From assembly GCA_900553655.1 (NCBI GenBank), contig USEQ01000108.1:1-5240 (forward strand): a DNA stretch of 5,240 nucleotides, given 5' to 3'. The stretch comes from an uncultured Slackia sp. GTDB lineage: Bacteria > Actinomycetota > Coriobacteriia > Coriobacteriales > Eggerthellaceae. Positions 1-5,240 of the stretch are shown one piece after another. Every line of letters starts with the position of its first letter. Position 1 is the stretch's first letter. The notes beneath the pieces are model-generated. The model saw only the letters and a list, made by a program, of their open reading frames with translations, ran no database searches and had not been told where the DNA came from. Both the position numbers and the translations under genes were made by a program.

Positions 1-1777
<1,777 letters not shown>

Positions 1778-1831
1778 GATGTCCTATACGTTCCTTCGAT
1801 GTCACGCGAATAATTGAATAGAGTCTTTAAG

Positions 1832-1853
1832 GCGCGCATCCCGCGATGCGCAC
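1832..1853 (-). promoter_or_regulatory. GC-rich hairpin in the lepA upstream region
   Basis: A perfect 7-bp inverted repeat (GCGCATC/GATGCGC, arms 1834-1840 and 1845-1851) with a four-base loop can be extended by a G-U and a G-C pair. It sits between the engB stop and the lepA start. No T-run follows on either strand, so it is not a canonical intrinsic terminator. It could be an mRNA-stabilising stem, a weak or Rho-assisted terminator for engB, or the 5' end of a lepA transcript. The repeat is seen directly; its role is unknown. Confidence 0.4.
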
Positions 1854-1858
1854 AGCGT

Positions 1859-1887
1859 ATTGTATCGTTTCGGCGGCGAGGCGCGAA
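1859..1887 (-). promoter_or_regulatory. Weak candidate promoter for lepA
   Basis: A good -10 hexamer TACAAT (1859-1864, five of six consensus matches) lies 82 bases before the lepA ATG. At 17-base spacing the -35 position holds TTCGCG (1882-1887), a poor match to TTGACA. If used, transcription would start near 1852, at the foot of the hairpin at 1832-1853. Co-transcription of lepA with engB is equally possible. Confidence 0.25.
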
Positions 1888-1899
1888 GACGAACAGCCC

Positions 1900-2487
1900 T
1901 TACGCCTCGGCGAGATGACGCTCGATGGCCTTTTTAAGCTCGTCGATGCCCAGCCCGCTTTCCGAAGAACATGCGACGACTTCTATCTCGGGACCAAAGG
2001 AAAGCTGCTTTCGCAGCGCGGCCTTCTGACGCATGATTTGCGATTTGCTCAGCTTGTCCGCCTTGGTGAGGACAATCATGAACGGCAGTTCCGCCTCTTT
2101 GAGGAATTCGACCATCTGCACGTCAAGCGACGTGGCAGGATGGCGAATATCGATTAAGGAGACCACGAGCGTGAAATTGCGGTCCTGATCGAAATAGCCG
2201 TTGATCATCTCGGCCCAACGCACCTTCTCGGACTTGGAGACCTGGGCGTATCCGTATCCCGGAAGGTCAACGAAATGAGAGTTTTCAGCATTGAAGAAAT
2301 TGATGGTGGACGTCTTGCCCGGCTTCGAAGAAACCTTGGCCAGCTTCTTGCGATTGAACAGCTTGTTAAGCAAGGACGACTTGCCGACATTGGAACGGCC
2401 CACGAAGGCGACCTCGGGACGCGTCGAAGCCGGAAGCTGCCCCGACGTTCCGTAGGCGGCAGCAAAACTGACATTATGGTAATTCAT
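1900..2487 (-). CDS. engB: Ribosome biogenesis GTPase EngB (YihA/YsxC family)
   Basis: This 195-residue protein matches the EngB/YsxC/YihA family in length and motifs. Members are essential cytoplasmic GTPases of the TrmE-Era-EngA-EngB group that help late assembly of the 50S subunit. All G motifs are visible: G1 GRSNVGKSS (30-38), G2 around GKTSTINFF (57-65), G3 DLPGYGYA (74-81), G4 TKAD (141-144) and a G5-type SSESGLG (174-180). The RHP in SLIDIRHP (110-117) is also typical. The ATG at 2487 is supported by AGGAG (2493-2497) five bases upstream. It lies downstream of the rpsT terminator, so it probably needs its own promoter or terminator readthrough. The only promoter-like pair seen is weak: TTGAGG (2542-2547) and TACCAT (2517-2522), 19 bases apart. 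In Bacillus and E. coli engB sits in other neighbourhoods, so its place between rpsT and lepA is lineage-specific. It may form a short transcript with lepA. Confidence 0.97.
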   Translation of the reverse strand: MNYHNVSFAAAYGTSGQLPASTRPEVAFVGRSNVGKSSLLNKLFNRKKLAKVSSKPGKTSTINFFNAENSHFVDLPGYGYAQVSKSEKVRWAEMINGYFDQDRNFTLVVSLIDIRHPATSLDVQMVEFLKEAELPFMIVLTKADKLSKSQIMRQKAALRKQLSFGPEIEVVACSSESGLGIDELKKAIERHLAEA

Positions 2488-2610
2488 CGGTTCTCCTGTC
2501 TTGGATTTCGCCTGCTATGGTACCCGATTCGATGCGGCCTTCCTCAAAAAACAGGAAACGGGCATGCCGCGATGCGAGCGAATCCGCCATCTTGCCTGGA
2601 TGGCGCCGTA

Positions 2611-2642
2611 TAAAAAGAGAGGCTCCGATTCCTCGGAGCCTC
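2611..2642 (-). terminator. Rho-independent terminator of rpsT
   Basis: On the minus strand a perfect 10-bp stem (GAGGCTCCGA/TCGGAGCCTC; arms 2633-2642 and 2619-2628) encloses a GGAA tetraloop and is followed at once by TCTTTTTA (2611-2618). It begins 35 bases after the rpsT stop. The plus-strand reading lacks a T-run after the stem, so it acts in one direction, ending the rpsT transcript before engB. Confidence 0.93.
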
Positions 2643-2677
2643 CTTCCCCTTAAAAGTGCGGAAATACCGCGAGATGC

Positions 2678-3184
2678 TTATTCAGCAGCCTCTTCTGCCT
2701 CTTCGGCAGCCTCGGCAGCAGCGGCCTCGGCAGCAGCCTTCGCCTTGGCCTCATGAGCAGCGGCCTCGGCCTTCAGGGTAGCCTCGCGGCGGACCGCCTT
2801 CTCCTTGGCAGCGGCCTCGTAGGCAGCCTGACGCTCGGCCTTCTTGGCAGCCTTCTTGGTGCCGCCCTTCACGACAGGCATCTTCTTCTCGCGCTTAGGA
2901 GCAGCGGCGATGTCTTCTGCGGTCACGACGGTGTTGGCGAGAGCCATGACGCCGCTCTTGCGGTTGGCGGCCTGGTTCTTGTGGATGACGCCCTTGGAAA
3001 CAGCCTTGTCGAGCAGGCGGCATGCGTGCTGAGCAGCAACGTAAGCCTTGACGCCGTCCTTGGCTGCAACAGCCTCGCGGACCGCGCGGACAGCGGTCTT
3101 CAGCTCGGACTTGACTGCGCGGTTGCGCATACGAGCTTTCTCGGCGGTCAGGATACGCTTCTTCTGACTTTTAATGTTTGCCAC
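2678..3184 (-). CDS. rpsT: Small ribosomal subunit protein S20 with long C-terminal extension
   Basis: S20 is a primary 16S rRNA-binding protein of the 30S body. The first 86 or so residues are a standard S20: it opens ANIKSQKKR (2-10), has EKARMRN (15-21), and [14 protein letters not shown] (64-77) matches the conserved KGLIHKNKAARHK region of E. coli. The product is 168 residues, whereas E. coli S20 has 87. The extra 80 residues run from a Lys-rich segment (about 97-118) through Ala-rich EAAA repeats to an acidic end (158-168), probably one long helix or a disordered tail. The GTG at 3184 is chosen because Shine-Dalgarno GGAGG (3193-3197) lies eight bases upstream and translation then begins at the conserved ANIKS. 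An in-frame ATG at 3205 would place that Shine-Dalgarno inside the gene. The gene has its own promoter and terminator, so it is probably a single-gene transcript. Confidence 0.96.
   Translation of the reverse strand: MANIKSQKKRILTAEKARMRNRAVKSELKTAVRAVREAVAAKDGVKAYVAAQHACRLLDKAVSKGVIHKNQAANRKSGVMALANTVVTAEDIAAAPKREKKMPVVKGGTKKAAKKAERQAAYEAAAKEKAVRREATLKAEAAAHEAKAKAAAEAAAAEAAEEAEEAAE
2681..2857 (-). repeat. Low-complexity Ala/Glu/Lys codon repeat in the rpsT tail
   Basis: The 12-mer GCAGCGGCCTCG (plus-strand reading) occurs exactly three times, starting at 2718, 2757 and 2808, with offsets of 39 and 51 bases, both multiples of three. The copies encode EAAA at residues 153, 140 and 123 of S20, the last continuing as EAAAK. 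The surrounding region is almost entirely Ala, Glu and Lys codons. This pattern fits in-frame duplication of short codon blocks, which tends to vary in length between strains. Confidence 0.75.
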
Positions 3185-3345
3185 AGTTCTTTCCTCCAGT
3201 TGCATTGGGGTGTAACGAACAGGCGGCGCCCGTTCGCTTCGCGGCCTTTTTGCCGCATGCTTGCACGTATATACGCCCTCATCGGCAGCGCCGAATCACC
3301 GAGCGCGACGGGCATGTGGACAAGGCCCGCATGGCGCACAAGCGA
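3185..3345 (-). promoter_or_regulatory. Predicted long structured 5' leader of rpsT
   Basis: If transcription starts about seven bases after the TAAAGT hexamer (near 3345), the rpsT mRNA has a leader of roughly 160 bases. Two neighbouring hairpins are visible near its 3' end. One is GCGGC-AAAAAG-GCCGC (3241-3256). The other is a 10-bp stem with two G-U pairs and a three-base loop (3215-3237), ending 17 bases before the Shine-Dalgarno. Neither is followed by a T-run, so they are not intrinsic terminators. S20 represses its own translation in E. coli, so a structured leader could serve feedback control here; that is inference. Confidence 0.45.
3189..3197 (-). promoter_or_regulatory. Strong Shine-Dalgarno site that fixes the GTG start of rpsT
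   Basis: GGAGGAAAG on the minus strand places GGAGG eight bases before the GTG at 3184. It rules out the in-frame ATG at 3205, whose coding sequence would run through this site and which has no comparable site of its own. Confidence 0.9.
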
Positions 3346-3351
3346 CGATAT

Positions 3352-3380
3352 ACTTTATATGAAACAAGTCCCCACGTCAA
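3352..3380 (-). promoter_or_regulatory. Probable housekeeping sigma-factor promoter of rpsT
   Basis: The -35 hexamer TTGACG (3375-3380, five of six consensus matches) is followed after 17 bases by the -10 hexamer TAAAGT (3352-3357, four of six matches). The surrounding segment is AT-rich compared with the flanking genes. It begins 41 bases after the holA stop and points towards rpsT. It is the strongest promoter-like signal in the window. A shifted -10 choice such as TATAAA at 15-base spacing is possible. Confidence 0.7.
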
Positions 3381-3390
3381 AGGGAAGTTA

Positions 3391-3421
3391 TGCAATTGGA
3401 AAAAATCCCAAGCATTTTGCA
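3391..3421 (-). other. Imperfect AT-rich stem-loop just after the holA stop
   Basis: TTGGGA and TTCCAA pair around a TTTT loop (3396-3411), and outer TGCAA/TTGCA arms (3417-3421 and 3391-3395) pair if five bases bulge. The stem is weak and no T-run follows it, so it is a poor candidate for an intrinsic terminator. No better end for the comEC-holA transcript is visible before the rpsT promoter. Confidence 0.25.
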
Positions 3422-4393
3422 TCAGGCACGAAGCGCATCGAGCAGCCACCGAAGAAACGTCTCATCCGGATCCGACCCGGTTTTCATCATGCGCTCGCAT
3501 TCGCGGATGCTCGAGAACGCACGGCGCAGTTCGGAGGGCTTCCATCGCCTGGCCCAGCTCATATGGTTTTTCACACGCCACTCAGGCACTTTCAGCTGGG
3601 TCGCAAGGGCTTTCGTCCCGCTTTGTCCACGAGCCGCAAGCGAATGCGCCGTCACAAGCTCGCGCAAACGCGTCGCGCACATGCCAACGAGCGCATAAGG
3701 AGACGCGCTGTCCATCTTGGACAGAAGATCCACGCAGAGCCGCATGTCGCGGGCAGCGAAAGCATCCACGAACTCCCACGGCTTCACCTCGGCGGTGCGG
3801 CTCACCATGGCATCGACTTCCGCCACACCGAGGGGCCGCCCTCCCGCCGTATGGGAAAGAGCGAGCTTTTTCAACTCGGCATCCAAATGAACCGTATTCT
3901 CCCCCACCAGCTCGATCAAACGATGCGCCGCTGTGTCGTCGAGCGTGATGCCGTGCGTAACCGCCATGGCGCGAACGGTCTTGGGAAGCTCGTACTTCTT
4001 CATGGGCGCACAGTCGATGACTGCCTTCTTGCCCACAGCGGCAACAGCCTTGTACAGGCGCGTGTTCTTCGCGAGCTTGCGAGCCACAAGGCACAGCACC
4101 GTGCTTTGAGACGGCTCGGAAAGATACGCCACCAAAGCCTCGGCGTCGGATTTCTTCAGGGCATCGGCCGCATGGACCACCACAAGGCGTACATCGCTTG
4201 CAAAGGGAACGGTGTTGCAGGCGGAAACGATATCGTCGCCCGAGGCCGATTCCCCGTGAAAGACGTCGTGGTTGAAATCGATGTCTCCCAATTTCGCAAT
4301 GCGGGCATGAAGGCGCTTCAGCACGGTCTCGCGCTTGAGTTCGTCTTCTCCGTTGATGAGATATGCGGGTAAAAGAGCGTTGGCATCAGTCAT
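3422..4393 (-). CDS. holA: DNA polymerase III delta subunit (HolA)
   Basis: HolA is the clamp-loader subunit that opens the beta sliding clamp so it can be placed on primed DNA at the replication fork. The 323-residue length is normal for the family. The N-terminus shows the typical YLINGEDELKRE (11-22), which opens the RecA-like domain I; as expected for delta there is no working Walker A motif. NTVPFASDVRLVVV (60-73) corresponds to the E. coli segment carrying Leu73-Phe74, the clamp-contacting pair, with Pro63-Phe64 in that position. VLCLVARKLAKNTRLYKAV (99-117) and the C-terminal helical part (ELRRAF...ERMMKTG) also fit the family. The ATG at 4393 lies 24 bases after the comEC stop and has no Shine-Dalgarno sequence at normal spacing. 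Coupling to comEC or a leaderless start (TATACT six bases upstream) could explain initiation. comEC-holA is a common gene pair. Confidence 0.95.
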   Translation of the reverse strand: MTDANALLPAYLINGEDELKRETVLKRLHARIAKLGDIDFNHDVFHGESASGDDIVSACNTVPFASDVRLVVVHAADALKKSDAEALVAYLSEPSQSTVLCLVARKLAKNTRLYKAVAAVGKKAVIDCAPMKKYELPKTVRAMAVTHGITLDDTAAHRLIELVGENTVHLDAELKKLALSHTAGGRPLGVAEVDAMVSRTAEVKPWEFVDAFAARDMRLCVDLLSKMDSASPYALVGMCATRLRELVTAHSLAARGQSGTKALATQLKVPEWRVKNHMSWARRWKPSELRRAFSSIRECERMMKTGSDPDETFLRWLLDALRA

Positions 4394-4399
4394 AGGAAC

Positions 4400-4405
4400 A
4401 GTATA
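4400..4405 (-). promoter_or_regulatory. Possible -10 element giving a leaderless holA mRNA
   Basis: TATACT (five of six matches to TATAAT) ends six bases before the holA ATG, the distance expected if transcription begins at the A of the start codon. No credible -35 hexamer lies 16-18 bases further upstream, where the sequence is AGAAGC. Leaderless mRNAs with only a TANNNT element are common in Actinobacteria, so the lack of a -35 does not exclude it. It could also be chance within the comEC-holA gap. Confidence 0.35.
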
Positions 4406-4417
4406 GCGCAGGCCGCC

Positions 4418-5240
4418 TCAAGGCTTCTGGGCGAACACCGAAACCCTATCGCCCTCGAACCGACAGGTCACGTCTCCCTGCGCGTCGGTGCGAAATACCT
4501 CGGCGCCCGATCCCTCGAATTCGCTCAAAGCCTCCTTGGAAGGATGCCCGTAGCGGTTGCCTTGGCCTGCGCTTATAAGCACGACCTGGGCTCCGGTTCT
4601 TTCCGCGAATCCTTCATCGACCCCGGCCTTGCTTCCATGATGTCCCGCCTTGAACACCTCCACCGCGCCGATGCACGCCTCGTCCATCATCGAGCGCACC
4701 TGGGCGGCCTCGGCATCCCCCGTCAGAAGGACGCTCGACTCGGGGCTGCCGTCCGCCTGGGCGTCGAACGAGACCAGAAGACAGAGGCTGTCCGCGTTGC
4801 CTCCCTCCTCTTCGAACGAATACGGCCAAACGACCGTGCACGTGAATTTTCCCACGCGCACCGTATCGCCCACGGTCACGCCTCGCACGCGCTCGCCCCC
4901 TACGGCGTCTCGAGCAGCAGACAGCAGCTGCACGCAATCATCGCAACCGCAGTCGAAGGTTTCGGAGGAAAGCAGCACCTCCCCGGCAATGTTTGCGGAA
5001 AGAACGCCGAGGCAGCCGCAGTGGTCGTCGTCATGATGGCTGATGGCGACGCCGTCAAGAGACGAGACCCCGTGCCGCGCAAGCGCCGAGAGCAGCCTCT
5101 GCTCCTGGTTTCCCGTGTCCACCAGCAAGCTGGCTCCTTCGCTTCGTATCAAAAACGCATCCCCCTGTCCCACATCGAGCATCACCACCTCGTCTTTCGC
5201 CGCATACGGCATTGCCACCAGATACGCCGCACCCCCGACA
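4418..5240 (-). CDS. comEC: ComEC/Rec2 competence protein, C-terminal metallo-beta-lactamase-fold domain (5' end beyond window)
   Basis: ComEC forms the inner-membrane channel for incoming single-stranded DNA in natural transformation; its C-terminal metallo-beta-lactamase-fold domain is proposed to degrade the other strand. The frame is open to the right edge, giving 273 visible residues, so the competence membrane domain must lie outside the window. Counting from the first visible residue, MLDVGQGDAFLI (20-31) and LLVDTGN (38-44) open the domain. SHHDDDH (67-73) fits the HxDxDH metal motif, and LLTGDAE (171-177), FKAGHHGSK (196-204) and NRYGHPSKEAL (228-238) complete the expected set. The usual Gly-Gly after the metal motif is Gly-Cys here, and cysteines recur at 74, 76, 97, 99 and 102. 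GTG (5218) and ATG (5212) codons occur near the visible end but are not believable starts, because residues before them stay in frame. A stand-alone hydrolase of the same family is a less likely alternative. Confidence 0.9.
   Translation of the reverse strand, partial: VGGAAYLVAMPYAAKDEVVMLDVGQGDAFLIRSEGASLLVDTGNQEQRLLSALARHGVSSLDGVAISHHDDDHCGCLGVLSANIAGEVLLSSETFDCGCDDCVQLLSAARDAVGGERVRGVTVGDTVRVGKFTCTVVWPYSFEEEGGNADSLCLLVSFDAQADGSPESSVLLTGDAEAAQVRSMMDEACIGAVEVFKAGHHGSKAGVDEGFAERTGAQVVLISAGQGNRYGHPSKEALSEFEGSGAEVFRTDAQGDVTCRFEGDRVSVFAQKP

Noticed and set aside
3148..3339. 63-codon minus-strand frame in the rpsT leader overlapping the rpsT start
   Set aside because: It starts with GTG without a Shine-Dalgarno sequence, has no recognisable domain and overlaps the S20 coding start out of frame.
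3185..3421. Possible tRNA or small RNA gene in the largest gap
   Set aside because: No cloverleaf, T-loop or terminator is visible; the gap is explained by a promoter and leader for rpsT.
2753..4372. 539-codon open frame on the plus strand
   Set aside because: It is antisense to rpsT, the rpsT leader and holA, all well supported. Its translation shows no family motif, and its start falls inside the Ala-rich rpsT tail.
4391..4420. comEC and holA share one reading frame, separated by TGA and eight sense codons, suggesting a readthrough fusion
   Set aside because: HolA has a complete, normal N-terminus at its ATG and ComEC ends at a normal place. No readthrough signal or selenocysteine-type hairpin is evident.
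5212..5218. GTG/ATG as the real start of a short stand-alone metallo-beta-lactamase protein
   Set aside because: The frame stays open to the window edge with plausible membrane-exit residues, no ribosome site is seen, and the motifs match the end of ComEC.

Overview
This window carries five protein genes, all on the minus strand, so transcription runs from high to low coordinates. In that order they are the C-terminal part of a ComEC/Rec2-type DNA-uptake protein (its start lies beyond the right edge), holA (DNA polymerase III delta subunit), rpsT (ribosomal protein S20), an engB/ysxC/yihA-type ribosome-assembly GTPase, and lepA (elongation factor 4, whose last few residues lie beyond the left edge). 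The core order comEC-holA-rpsT-lepA is a familiar bacterial chromosomal neighbourhood. The moderately GC-rich, GC-ending codons and an S20 with a long Ala/Lys/Glu tail suggest an actinobacterial lineage, perhaps Coriobacteriia (Eggerthella-like). That placement is an inference; a Firmicute relative cannot be excluded from this sequence alone.

Layout: 4418-5239 is the metallo-beta-lactamase-fold domain of ComEC. A 24-base gap leads to holA (3422-4393), which lacks an obvious Shine-Dalgarno sequence but has a TATACT hexamer six bases before its ATG. The 237-base gap 3185-3421 holds the best promoter in the window (TTGACG, 17 bases, TAAAGT) and a predicted leader of about 160 bases for rpsT (2678-3184, GTG start). 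A strong intrinsic terminator follows at 2611-2642. The 123 bases between the terminator and engB hold only a weak promoter candidate and a 38-codon open frame. engB (1900-2487) is followed by a 122-base gap with a GC-rich hairpin and a weak promoter candidate, then lepA (1777 down to the window edge). No stretch without a gene exceeds 300 bases.

Functionally, holA, rpsT, engB and lepA are housekeeping genes for replication and for ribosome structure, assembly and translation. comEC belongs to natural transformation. I see no mobile element, CRISPR array, rRNA, tRNA or defence cassette, and no convincing new multi-gene system. The points most worth a second look are the roughly 80-residue charge-segregated tail on S20, the five-cysteine cluster in the ComEC nuclease-like domain, the long rpsT leader with a non-AUG start, and the possible leaderless start of holA.
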